DNA from: an uncultured Prevotella sp.
GTDB taxonomy: Bacteria > Bacteroidota > Bacteroidia > Bacteroidales > Bacteroidaceae
Assembly (NCBI GenBank): GCA_947304695.1
Contig: CAMZBS010000014.1
Location: 1 to 33,420 of the forward strand
Direction: 5' to 3'
Length of the DNA: 33,420 nt
The notes under the pieces are model-generated. The model saw only the letters and a program-made list of their open reading frames with translations, made no database searches and had not been told where the DNA came from. Each line of letters begins with the position of its first letter. Position 1 is the first letter of the stretch. Made by a program: the position numbers and the translations under genes. Below, one piece after another: positions 1-7,191 of the stretch.

Positions 1-397
1 ACTTGTAGCCCAGCTTGCGGAACATATTATATAATAAGGTGGCAATGGTGGTCTTACCGTTCGTTCCCGTGACGCCGACGAGTTTCACCTTTGCCGACGG
101 ATTGCCTTGGAACGTGGTGGCCACCGTGCCCACTACGGCTTCAGTCGAGTCTACTTGCACGTAGGCAACATTCTCGTTCAGCTGTTCAGGCAGGTCTTCA
201 CACAGGATGGCTGCAGCACCCAGTTCGATGGCTTTGGCAATGAACTTGTGGCCGTCGGTCACAGTACCCTTGACAGCCACGAACAGATGTCCGGGAGCGA
301 TGCGTCTCGAGTCGATGTTCACGTCGCTGATTTCCACGTCGGCAGACCCGATGATGGCCTTTGTGCCGATGTTTTTCAGAAGTTCACTCAGTTTCAT
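1..397 (-). CDS. murE: MurE, UDP-MurNAc-tripeptide synthetase, N-terminal part
   Basis: Only the first 132 residues are in the window; the gene runs off its left edge. MurE adds the third amino acid (meso-diaminopimelate in most Gram-negatives) to UDP-MurNAc-L-Ala-D-Glu in the cytoplasm. Seen: an opening [11 protein letters not shown], the Mur-ligase N-terminal segment with [17 protein letters not shown] at about residues 28-44, and the ATP-binding P-loop [11 protein letters not shown] at about 107-117. The ATG at 397 lies 24 bases after the stop of the PBP gene, so it is in the same transcript. Order mraZ-rsmH-ftsL-ftsI-murE is the standard division and cell wall order, which also excludes MurC, MurD and MurF as likely alternatives. 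No strong Shine-Dalgarno sequence is visible; the leader is A-rich, as is usual in this phylum. Confidence 0.93.
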   Translation of the reverse strand, partial: MKLSELLKNIGTKAIIGSADVEISDVNIDSRRIAPGHLFVAVKGTVTDGHKFIAKAIELGAAAILCEDLPEQLNENVAYVQVDSTEAVVGTVATTFQGNPSAKVKLVGVTGTNGKTTIATLLYNMFRKLGYK

Positions 398-421
398 ATT
401 GCGTCTGTTTTCTTTTGTTTC

Positions 422-2611
422 TTAGTCCAGTTTCAGCAGGCAGGTCATGCCTTCGTGCAGTGTTGCACCGAAAGGTATGCTTTGGGTCTTTACTCGTCCG
501 GTACCGCTGAGGTGTACCTTCACTCCGCGTGTCTCCAGCATGTAGACAGCATCGCGAGCACCCATGCCCGTCACGTCGGGCATGCTGTTCTTGGGCAGCT
601 TCTGTTCGGTCAGCCTTACCTCTCTCCGGTTGCTTTCCGACTTTCCCCAGACGGGTGTACCGTCGGCATAGTTGCCACCCCAGCCTCCGAGAGTCTTCAC
701 GTTGAGCTGGTTCAGCACGTAGTCGGCTGCCAGCATGTTGCCGTTCTTCACTTCGGGCACCAGGATTGAAGTCGAGTCGTGGGCATCCTCAATGGCCACC
801 TTCATGTACTTGGCCATGATGCCTTCAGAAATCTGATGGAACACAGCTCCGGCCATACCACCACCCGATGCAGGCAAACCCGGCTTCTTCAGGCAGACGA
901 TGCACGAATAGCGCGGCTTTTCCGACGGGAAGAAACCGCAGAACGAGAGCCAGTACCACATCTGTCCGGTACGGTAGCCTGCACCACCCTGCGACACCTG
1001 TGCGGTGCCCGTCTTGCCCGATACGGAGAACAGGCGTGAACCGGCCTTCTTGCCCAGTCCCTGACTGACCACATGCCGCAGGACGGTCTGCATGGTCTGT
1101 ATGGTCTGCGGCTTGGCTATGTGCTCCTTGATGACTTCGGGCTTTGTCTCGATGAGCACTTCACCGTCCTTGGTGATTTTCTTCACGAAGCGCGGACGCA
1201 TCATGCAGCCGTTGTTGGCAATGGCGTTGTAGAAGGTTAGCGTGTTGATGGGTGCAATCTGCGTTTCGTAGCCTATGCTCATCCAGGGCAGTGTGGTCTT
1301 GCTCCAGTACAGGGCCTTGTTGGTGGTCTTTGTGTCTGGCCAGCGAATCTTCGGCGGCTTGTAGCCAACGATGGGAAGTCCCAGGTCGGTGCCGATGCCC
1401 ACGCGGTAGAGTCCTTCTACATACTTCTCAGGATGGTCGTGGTAGTACTTGTCGATGACATAGCTCACACCGATGTTGGAGCTGACCTCCAGCGTGCGTG
1501 CTACGTTGATGCTGCCGTAGCCGCCCTTGTGCCAGTTGTGGTCCTTCATGTTGCTGCCGTGCATTTGCATGACGCCGTTGCCGGTGTTAATCACATAGCT
1601 GGTATCGACCACACCGTCGTCGAGTGCCACGAGGAAGGAGGCCGTCTTGAACACCGATCCCGGTTCACAGCGATAGCTGATAGCATGGTTCTCCACTTCC
1701 CTGTAGCGTCCGTCACTGCCCTGTGTCATGTTGACAATGGCCTTCACGTCGCCCGTTTCCACTTCCATCAAGATGGCCACACCCATGGATGCATTGTCCT
1801 TCTTCAGTTCCTCTACCAGTGCGCGCTCGGCCAAGTCCTGCATGCCCACGTCAATGGTGGTCACGATGTCGGCACCGTCAATGGGTGGTGCCACGGTGAT
1901 ATTCATGTAGCGGTTGCGAATCTTCTGATGGTGAGAGATGCCGTTGATGCCACGCAGGATGGAGTCATAGCTCAGCTCAATGCCGCAGTAGCCTGAGTCG
2001 CTGGCCACCTTGACCTCGCCCACGGTGCGCTGTGCAAGCGTGCCGAAGGGGCGGCGGCGTGCGTTGTAGGTCTCCCAGTGGAATCCTCCTTTGTTGACTG
2101 GCATGGAGAAGAAGGGCAGCTTGCGAATCTCGGCAAACGTGTTGTAGTCGATTCTTCGCGGCCATACGGGCCAGTGGCGGGCACCGAAGGTTCCGTTGCG
2201 CATCTGCTTGTGACGGCCTTTCTCCAAGTGTTCGCGGAACTCGGCAGCACTTCGCTCGGGGAATATTTCGTGCAGACCTTTGCAGAGGCTGTCGAGACTC
2301 TCAGTCCAGAGCGAGTCGCGCTTGTTGCTCCACACGCTATCGTTCGGATCACCAGGCTGGAAATCCATGAAGATCTTATATTCGGGTATGCTTGATGCCA
2401 TGAGCTGACCGTCGCAGCTCAGGATATTACCTCGGTTGGGCTTCGTGCTCACGCTGTCGCGCTTCATCTTTGCTGCCACGGTGTCCCAATAGGCTTTCTT
2501 GCCGGTCATGATGTAGGCTGCCTTGCCCACGACGGCAAAGCCCACCAGCGTCAGAATCACGGCAATGGCCATGTAGCGCGGCATCACTTTCTTCTTATCG
2601 AACTTACTCAC
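422..2611 (-). CDS. ftsI: Division transpeptidase (class B penicillin-binding protein) with C-terminal PASTA domain
   Basis: A 729-residue septal peptidoglycan transpeptidase that crosslinks new wall at the division site. Seen in order: a short cytoplasmic head; one membrane segment at about residues 13-36; the dimerisation/pedestal region from about 55 (KPNRGNILSCDG); the transpeptidase domain with the three penicillin-binding motifs SVFK (319-322, nucleophile S319), SSN (377-379) and KTGT (533-536); and a C-terminal PASTA domain from about 675 (SMPDVTGMGARDAVYMLE). E. coli FtsI lacks a PASTA domain; Bacteroidota and Gram-positive relatives often have one. It follows the ftsL-like gene by 30 bases and precedes murE by 24. 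FtsI rather than the elongation PBP2 is inferred from its place in the cluster. Confidence 0.93.
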   Translation of the reverse strand: MSKFDKKKVMPRYMAIAVILTLVGFAVVGKAAYIMTGKKAYWDTVAAKMKRDSVSTKPNRGNILSCDGQLMASSIPEYKIFMDFQPGDPNDSVWSNKRDSLWTESLDSLCKGLHEIFPERSAAEFREHLEKGRHKQMRNGTFGARHWPVWPRRIDYNTFAEIRKLPFFSMPVNKGGFHWETYNARRRPFGTLAQRTVGEVKVASDSGYCGIELSYDSILRGINGISHHQKIRNRYMNITVAPPIDGADIVTTIDVGMQDLAERALVEELKKDNASMGVAILMEVETGDVKAIVNMTQGSDGRYREVENHAISYRCEPGSVFKTASFLVALDDGVVDTSYVINTGNGVMQMHGSNMKDHNWHKGGYGSINVARTLEVSSNIGVSYVIDKYYHDHPEKYVEGLYRVGIGTDLGLPIVGYKPPKIRWPDTKTTNKALYWSKTTLPWMSIGYETQIAPINTLTFYNAIANNGCMMRPRFVKKITKDGEVLIETKPEVIKEHIAKPQTIQTMQTVLRHVVSQGLGKKAGSRLFSVSGKTGTAQVSQGGAGYRTGQMWYWLSFCGFFPSEKPRYSCIVCLKKPGLPASGGGMAGAVFHQISEGIMAKYMKVAIEDAHDSTSILVPEVKNGNMLAADYVLNQLNVKTLGGWGGNYADGTPVWGKSESNRREVRLTEQKLPKNSMPDVTGMGARDAVYMLETRGVKVHLSGTGRVKTQSIPFGATLHEGMTCLLKLD

Positions 2612-2641
2612 CTCTTTTTATATTTAATCACCTATCACTTC

Positions 2642-3094
2642 TCACTCCTCCGGCACCATAATCTTAAAGGGCGGCTGTTTGCTGACGTGGAGCACACTGT
2701 CCTTGTTGAAGCTCAGGGCCTCGAGCACGCGGCTTTCGCGGCTTCGTTCGGTCAGGGTGCTGGAACTCGACAGTGCCTTGTACTTCGCATCGACCAGTTC
2801 GCTTTCCAATTGTGCAATGTCGAGCATGTCCTGCTGGCACTGATAACGGAAAGCCACATAGACCGTAATGAAGAGCACAATGAGCAGCAGCAGCCACACC
2901 TGACGGCGTACCAACTGTGCCGACAGGATGTCGCCACCCAGAATCTTGCGCAGGGTGAGCGTGCCTATAGGGGCATCGTCGTCTTCGCTGACGCTCTGCT
3001 TGATCTGTTCCAGCGTGAGCCGTTCCTGCTTCGGTTTCAGCTCGCTGTCGTCTTGGGTTGCCTCGATGATGGGCTCTTCGTCTTTTCGGGTCAT
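2642..3094 (-). CDS. ftsL: FtsL-like division protein
   Basis: A 150-residue bitopic membrane protein occupying the FtsL slot between rsmH and ftsI. Seen: an acidic, low-complexity cytoplasmic head of about 63 residues, one membrane segment at about 65-83 (VWLLLLIVLFITVYVAF), then a periplasmic helix rich in Glu, Leu and Lys that could form a coiled coil, as FtsL does with FtsB in the divisome. FtsL sequences diverge strongly, so the assignment rests on topology and position. The ATG at 3094 is chosen because it lies 17 bases after the rsmH stop; an upstream in-frame start at 3163 would overlap rsmH by about 50 bases and add an uncharacteristic Gln/Pro-rich head. The cytoplasmic tail is longer than in E. 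coli FtsL, which I believe is common in Bacteroidales. Confidence 0.8.
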   Translation of the reverse strand: MTRKDEEPIIEATQDDSELKPKQERLTLEQIKQSVSEDDDAPIGTLTLRKILGGDILSAQLVRRQVWLLLLIVLFITVYVAFRYQCQQDMLDIAQLESELVDAKYKALSSSSTLTERSRESRVLEALSFNKDSVLHVSKQPPFKIMVPEE

Positions 3095-3111
3095 GTCTGC
3101 GTTGTTTGTCT

Positions 3112-4083
3112 TTATATTTTCTCGGCCACTCTCAGCTTGGCACTGCGGCTGCGGGGGTTGCACTGCATCTCTTCGTCGGAAGGTGTTATCACCTTGTTGT
3201 TGACGAGGCGGAAGGGCGACTGGGCTCTGCCGAAGAAATCCTGTTCCACGCGTCCCTCGGCATTACCTGCGCGCATCACGTTTTTTACAATTCGGTCTTC
3301 CAGCGAATGGTAGGTGATGACGCTCAGACGTCCGCCCGGTCTGAGCAGTTCCTGGGCTCCGGCCAGCATCTCGCGCAGGGCCACCATTTCGTTGTTCACC
3401 TCAATGCGCAGTGCCTGAAACAGCCTTGCCAGGTCTTTCTTGGCATTCGAAGGCGGCTGCTGGGCACTTGTGTCGTCGTCGGCTGTCAGGCATTTAATGC
3501 CCAGAATGCCCAGCAGGTCACTGGTGGTGGCAATGGGCTTTTGCTGTCGTGCCTTGACGATGGTGGCAGCCATGCGCCGTGCCTGCTTGAGTTCGCCGTA
3601 GAGGTAGAACACGTCGGCCAGCTGTTCTTCACTATAGCTGTTCAGCACGTCGGCTGCTGTCTTGCCGGCCCTTTTATTCATCCGCATGTCAAGTGGAGCG
3701 TCGAAGCGGAAAGAGAATCCGCGCGTCTCGTCGTCGAAATGATGGCTCGAAACCCCCAAATCGGCCAGCAGGCCGTCGATGTGTTCCACTTCGCAGTAGC
3801 GCATCCAGTTCTTCAGGTACCTGAAATTGCTGCGTATGAAGATGAAAATTCCTTGTTTCACCCCAGCGGAGGAATTGAGGGAGGCTATATTCTTCTCGGC
3901 ATCGGCATCCTGGTCGAAGCTGAAGAGACGGCCCTTGGGCCCCAGTCTGCTCAGGATTTCGCGCGAATGGCCACCTCCACCGAAGGTCACGTCCACATAG
4001 ATGCCGTCGGGCTGGATGTCCAGCCCGTCGATGCTCTCCCGCAACAGTACGGGAACGTGATATGTCGTGGCTTGTATCATCAT
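3112..4083 (-). CDS. rsmH: 16S rRNA m4C1402 methyltransferase RsmH
   Basis: S-adenosylmethionine-dependent N4-methyltransferase acting on C1402 in the decoding centre of 16S rRNA. The 323 residues are a normal length. Seen: the N-terminal YHVPVLLRESIDGL, the SAM-binding DVTFGGGGHS at 31-40, the FDQDADAE segment, GLLADLGVSSHHFDD, the RMNKRAGKTAADVLN substrate region, FQALRIEVNNE and VITYHSLEDRIVKN near the C-terminus, all characteristic of RsmH/MraW. The start codon overlaps the mraZ stop as ATGA (start at 4083, mraZ stop at 4082-4080), implying translational coupling. A second ATG directly follows at 4080, so the protein could be one residue shorter. Confidence 0.97.
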   Translation of the reverse strand: MMIQATTYHVPVLLRESIDGLDIQPDGIYVDVTFGGGGHSREILSRLGPKGRLFSFDQDADAEKNIASLNSSAGVKQGIFIFIRSNFRYLKNWMRYCEVEHIDGLLADLGVSSHHFDDETRGFSFRFDAPLDMRMNKRAGKTAADVLNSYSEEQLADVFYLYGELKQARRMAATIVKARQQKPIATTSDLLGILGIKCLTADDDTSAQQPPSNAKKDLARLFQALRIEVNNEMVALREMLAGAQELLRPGGRLSVITYHSLEDRIVKNVMRAGNAEGRVEQDFFGRAQSPFRLVNNKVITPSDEEMQCNPRSRSAKLRVAEKI

Positions 4084-4535
4084 CCTTCTTGCGACTTGCT
4101 CATGATAGTCTTCAATCGTGAGGCGAAGTCTTTTTGCGACAAGAACGGCTGTTCTGCCTTTTCTGCCGCCCAGATCTCAATCGTGTCGTTCATGCCGATG
4201 AACCTCACGCCCTGTTCGATGCCGGCGGCCTGCAACAGGCGTTTCGAGATGAGGAAGCGGCCGTTGCCGTCGAGGGTGAGCTGTTCGGCTTCCGACATCC
4301 ACTCGCGCAGTACCATCTGCTCTTCTTCGTCCCATACCGACACCTTGGCGGTAATCTCGTCGAGGCGCTTATTCCATGTGCTTTCAGGGTAGAGCACCAA
4401 GCACTTGCCGCCCACGTCAGTGCGCAGCACCAGCTGCTCTTCGCCCGCAGTCTGCAACTGCTTGCGAAAAAAGGCGGGCAGGAACACGCGTCCCTTGGCG
4501 TCGGTCTTGGCTTCTATGTTACCTAAAAAGCGCAT
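4080..4535 (-). CDS. mraZ: Transcriptional regulator MraZ
   Basis: First gene of the division and wall cluster. MraZ is an AbrB-fold, ring-forming DNA-binding protein that in E. coli represses its own operon. The 151 residues carry the two expected half-domains: the first with DAKGRVFLPAFFR (12-24), and a second with DGNGRFLISKRLL (89-101). The second normally ends in ILIP, so the FLIS here is a mild deviation. The start ATG at 4535 lies 27 bases downstream of a TAnnTTTG promoter box, and three direct repeats of the type MraZ binds lie just upstream of that box (separate entries). Autoregulation is therefore well supported by sequence but not shown. Confidence 0.95.
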   Translation of the reverse strand: MRFLGNIEAKTDAKGRVFLPAFFRKQLQTAGEEQLVLRTDVGGKCLVLYPESTWNKRLDEITAKVSVWDEEEQMVLREWMSEAEQLTLDGNGRFLISKRLLQAAGIEQGVRFIGMNDTIEIWAAEKAEQPFLSQKDFASRLKTIMSKSQEG

Positions 4536-4562
4536 GCGTTCTTTCTTTTAATGAGTTCGGTG

Positions 4563-4570
4563 CAAAGTTA
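4563..4570 (-). promoter_or_regulatory. Bacteroidota -7 promoter box for mraZ
   Basis: On the minus strand the sequence reads TAACTTTG, an exact match to the Bacteroidota -7 consensus TAnnTTTG. It ends 27 bases before the mraZ start. No TTG stands at the usual distance of about 19-21 bases upstream; that region is occupied by the MraZ-type repeats. Confidence 0.75.
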
Positions 4571-4578
4571 GTAATTTT

Positions 4579-4605
4579 CCTCCACTTTCCCCCACAATTC
4601 CCCAC
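4579..4605 (-). promoter_or_regulatory. Putative MraZ operator: three direct repeats, 10-bp period
   Basis: Read on the minus strand, GTGGGG (4605-4600), GTGGGGG (4595-4589) and GTGGAGG (4585-4579) recur with their GTGG cores exactly 10 bases apart. Known MraZ sites are TGGGN repeats separated by 5 bases, giving the same 10-bp phase. The array covers the -33 region of the mraZ promoter, where a bound protein would block RNA polymerase. Confidence 0.8.
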
Positions 4606-4860
4606 TTTTTTTTAATTGTAATGTAATTTTTTATTATTTATCTATTTGGGGGAGTCTGTTTTTACACAGATTCGAGGTTTTGTGCAGTGGATTTTGACCG
4701 TTTTTGTTGCATAACAGCCCAACGGTCGGCTGACAGCTAAGGCTCACGTTTTTCGATTATCTTTACAAAATAAAATCACGAAATAGAATCGCTATCTGTC
4801 GTTTCCGGGCTTGTTCATGGAGCGTAAAACAACGTTTTCACTCCTATTACCCCTCAGACG

Positions 4861-5123
4861 GCAGTCAACTGAGCCTCTGTTTCTCCTTGACGGTCTCTCA
4901 GGCGCCTTGTAGCTATGCCTCCCTTACGTCACAACTAAGCCTCCGTTGCGTCACAACTGAGCCTCAGCTGCGCAGCAACCAAGCCTCAGCTGCACCTTGT
5001 TCCGCATGTCGCTTCTCTGAAGCGACTAAAAATCAGACACTTACGAAACCGCCTCAAAACTCAGAAATCACGCACTAAAATATTCCTGATGGATTCTGAG
5101 CAAGTTATGAGCAAATTTCGTCA
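4861..5123 (+). repeat. Dispersed intergenic repeat, copy A (22-bp array, hairpin, tail)
   Basis: Six 22-bp units run from 4861 to 4992; the clearest share AACTRAGCCTC followed by CGTTG or AGCTG, while units 2 and 3 are degraded. A perfect hairpin follows at 5008-5026 (arms GTCGCTTC and GAAGCGAC, loop TCT), then a tail to about 5123 containing CTTACGAAACCGC and GATTCTGAGCAAGTTATGAG. Hairpin and tail recur in copy B at 14401-14619 in the opposite orientation. From 4932 to 5075 the two copies align without gaps at about 78% identity by my hand count. Copy A points toward glsA. Confidence 0.85.
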
Positions 5124-5248
5124 TGCATTTCTCTACAGATTCCTGATAACATAGCCCATAGGCGCCAAAGCCATCCCTGCTACTTGTAATTTTGCCGCTT
5201 TCTATAACAAAAACGTGTCTTTTTGCACATTTTTACTCAAAAAAATAG

Positions 5249-5276
5249 TTTGTCTGAAAGTTTTTGCGTATTTTTG
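5249..5276 (+). promoter_or_regulatory. Promoter of glsA-glsB
   Basis: TATTTTTG at 5269-5276 matches TAnnTTTG, with a TTTG at 5249-5252 as a possible -33 element, although the 16-base spacing is shorter than usual. The box ends 44 bases before the start codon. Confidence 0.55.
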
Positions 5277-5320
5277 CATTCCGAAAGCAAGCATAGAAGT
5301 GTTCAAAGATCAATAAGGTC

Positions 5321-6148
5321 ATGGAAACAATAACTGAGAAAACCGTCGATATTGAGAAGATTTTGCGCGGCAAACTGGGGAGCAAGGCACGTTGGGTGCC
5401 AGGCTTGCTCGTCAATTGGCTGAAGCACATCATACACGAAGACACCGTGAACAAATTCCTTTGGGAATCACGCGAACTGAAAGGTACACCTTGGCTTGAG
5501 GCTTGCCTGGTGCATCTGCAGACAACGCTCGAAGTAGAGGGACTGGAGAACCTGCCGCCGAAGGACGACGGGAAGCGCTACACTTTCGTTTCCAACCATC
5601 CCATGGGGGGCATCGACGGCGTTGCACTGGGTTCCATCATAGGTAAGCAGTACGACGATCATTTCCGCTATCTGGTCAACGACCTGCTCATGAACCTGCC
5701 CGGACTGGCTCCGCTCTGCATTCCCATCAACAAGACTGGCCATCAGGCCCGCTCGTTCCCCGAAATGGTCGAGACGGGATTCAAAAGCGAATACCACATG
5801 CTGATGTTCCCCGCAGGACTGTGCTCGCGTCGGCGTGACGGTGAGATTCGTGACCTTCCGTGGAAGAAGACCTTCATCACCAAGAGTGTCGAGAATCAAC
5901 GCGACGTGGTGCCCATCCACTTCGGTGGCCGCAACAGCGACTTCTTCTATCGCCTTAGCAATATCTGCGACCGCTATGTGAAAAAGGTCAATATTGCCAT
6001 GCTCTTCCTGGTCGACGAGATGTACAAGAACACTGGCAACACCTTTCATGTGAAGATTGGCAAACCCATACCTTGGCAGACCTTCGACAAGTCGAAAACA
6101 CCGATGGAATGGGCAGAATTTGTGAAAGAACAAGTATATAAACTATAA
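5321..6148 (+). CDS. glsA: PlsC-like O-acyltransferase, probable glycine-lipid acyltransferase GlsA
   Basis: A 275-residue acyltransferase of the glycerolipid (PlsC) superfamily. Seen: NHPMGGIDG at about 92-100, in which the catalytic His93 and Asp99 are five residues apart rather than the usual four; LCIPINKTG, FPEMVETGFKSEYHMLMFPAGLCSRR (the FPEG-like acceptor motif, here FPAG) and PIHFGGRNSDFFY. No membrane-spanning segment stands out. In Bacteroides thetaiotaomicron adjacent genes for an O-acyltransferase (GlsA) and an N-acyltransferase (GlsB) are linked to glycine lipids, which are N-acyl-3-acyloxy-acyl glycines. The same pairing occurs here, glsB starting 20 bases after this stop. Glycine-lipid function is inferred from family and neighbourhood; a lysophosphatidate acyltransferase is the alternative. 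Confidence 0.75.
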   Translation: METITEKTVDIEKILRGKLGSKARWVPGLLVNWLKHIIHEDTVNKFLWESRELKGTPWLEACLVHLQTTLEVEGLENLPPKDDGKRYTFVSNHPMGGIDGVALGSIIGKQYDDHFRYLVNDLLMNLPGLAPLCIPINKTGHQARSFPEMVETGFKSEYHMLMFPAGLCSRRRDGEIRDLPWKKTFITKSVENQRDVVPIHFGGRNSDFFYRLSNICDRYVKKVNIAMLFLVDEMYKNTGNTFHVKIGKPIPWQTFDKSKTPMEWAEFVKEQVYKL

Positions 6149-6168
6149 GTCCCATAAGACTCGTACAC

Positions 6169-7158
6169 ATGGAACAGCCCATCATCGATCCCATTCCCAA
6201 GGAGGTGCTCAAAAGCGAGCTTACTGCCGAACGTCAGCTCCGCATGACCAACAAGAGCAACAACGAAATCTATGTCATTACTGCCCACAACGCACCCAAC
6301 GTGTTGCGTGAGATTGGACGGCTACGCGAGATTGTCTTCCGCGAGGCTGGCGGAGGAACAGGGAAAGACTGCGACATCGACGAGTTCGACACCTGCGAGA
6401 ACTGCTACAAGCAGCTCATCGTCTGGAACCCCGACCAGGAGGAGATTATTGGCGGCTACCGCTACTTGGAAGGCACGAACTGGGAGCTGGACGACAAAGG
6501 GCAGCCCATTCTGGCTACCAGCCACATGTTCCACTTCTCGGAGAGGTTCATTAAAGACTATATGCCTTACACCATCGAACTGGGACGCTCGTTCGTCAGC
6601 CTGCCTTATCAAAGTTCGCGCATGGGTGCAAAGAGCCTCTTCGCCCTCGACAACCTGTGGGACGGTCTCGGAGCCCTTACGGTTATCATGCCCAACGTCA
6701 AATATTTTTTCGGCAAAATGACCATGTATCCCAGTTACATCCGTGAGGGACGCGACATGATTCTCTATTTCCTCAACAAGCATTTTGGCGATAAGGACAG
6801 TCTGGTTATTCCGATGAAACCGCTGAAAATTGAGACCGACGAGGCTGAGCTGGCCGCTATCTTCAAGGAGGACAACTTCAAGGAGGACTATAAGATCCTG
6901 AACCGGGAGATAAGGCGTCTGGGCTTCAACATCCCGCCGCTGGTTAATGCCTACATGAGCCTTTCGCCCACTATGAAGCTATTTGGAACAGCCATCAACT
7001 ACGGCTTCGGCGATGTAGAGGAAACGGGCATTCTCATTGCCATGGACGAGATACTCGAGGAGAAACGTGTGAGGCACATCGACTCGTTCATAGCTGCACA
7101 TCCCGATGCGCTGAAGATCACAAGCGGTGCCAACAAGGTGATATACAAGGAGAAATAG
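6169..7158 (+). CDS. glsB: GNAT-family N-acyltransferase, probable GlsB (glycine lipid synthesis)
   Basis: 329 residues with the OlsB/GlsB-type acetyltransferase fold, often annotated as hemolysin or GNAT. Seen: VLREIGRLREIVFREAGGG (45-63), DIDEFDTCENCYKQLIVW (69-86), EEIIGGYRYL (91-100), the SHMFHFSERF block (118-127), ELGRSFVSLPYQSSR (137-151) and LWDGLGALTVIMPNVKYFFGKMTMYP (163-188). By analogy with B. thetaiotaomicron GlsB it would N-acylate glycine with a 3-hydroxy-acyl chain carried on acyl carrier protein; the preceding PlsC-like enzyme would then add the second chain. Together they make a phosphorus-free membrane lipid. The two genes form one operon, which ends at a strong hairpin shared with the convergent dgt gene. 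Confidence 0.8.
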   Translation: MEQPIIDPIPKEVLKSELTAERQLRMTNKSNNEIYVITAHNAPNVLREIGRLREIVFREAGGGTGKDCDIDEFDTCENCYKQLIVWNPDQEEIIGGYRYLEGTNWELDDKGQPILATSHMFHFSERFIKDYMPYTIELGRSFVSLPYQSSRMGAKSLFALDNLWDGLGALTVIMPNVKYFFGKMTMYPSYIREGRDMILYFLNKHFGDKDSLVIPMKPLKIETDEAELAAIFKEDNFKEDYKILNREIRRLGFNIPPLVNAYMSLSPTMKLFGTAINYGFGDVEETGILIAMDEILEEKRVRHIDSFIAAHPDALKITSGANKVIYKEK

Positions 7159-7159
7159 C

Positions 7160-7191
7160 GATTGAAGCTGCCCCGACAGGCAGCTTCAATC
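7160..7191. terminator. Hairpin between convergent glsB and dgt, probable bidirectional terminator
   Basis: A perfect 13-bp inverted repeat: GATTGAAGCTGCC at 7160-7172 and its complement GGCAGCTTCAATC at 7179-7191, with a 6-base loop CCGACA. It begins one base after the glsB stop and overlaps the dgt stop codon (7192-7190). Neither side has a clear T tract, so efficiency as an intrinsic terminator is uncertain; it may mainly protect 3' ends. Confidence 0.7.

Larger units (their letters stand above)
4536..5320. other. 785-bp divergent intergenic region between mraZ and glsA
   Basis: No gene is supported here. From left to right it holds the mraZ promoter and operator; an AT-rich stretch; a nested inverted repeat (arms GACCGTT at 4696-4702 and AACGGTC at 4721-4727, with an inner TGTT/AACA pairing); copy A of the dispersed 22-bp repeat element (4861-5123); and the glsA promoter at 5249-5276. 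The segment 5124-5248 shows nothing I can interpret. Confidence 0.7.

Noticed and set aside
3095..3163. An extended FtsL start at 3163
   Set aside because: It would overlap rsmH by about 50 bases and add a Gln/Pro-rich segment; the ATG at 3094 lies just after the rsmH stop.
3106..4392. A 428-codon plus-strand open frame opposite rsmH and mraZ
   Set aside because: It is antisense to two unmistakable conserved genes, has no recognisable domain, and arises from their codon bias.
4932..5075. A conserved small protein in repeat copies A and B (matching frames at 4887-5078 plus and 14446-14682 minus, both containing ASAAPC and CRFSEAT)
   Set aside because: Differences between the copies over 48 codons fall almost evenly on codon positions (about 11, 9 and 11 by hand count), with many amino acid changes. 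That is the pattern of a non-coding repeat, and the 22-bp unit is not a multiple of three.
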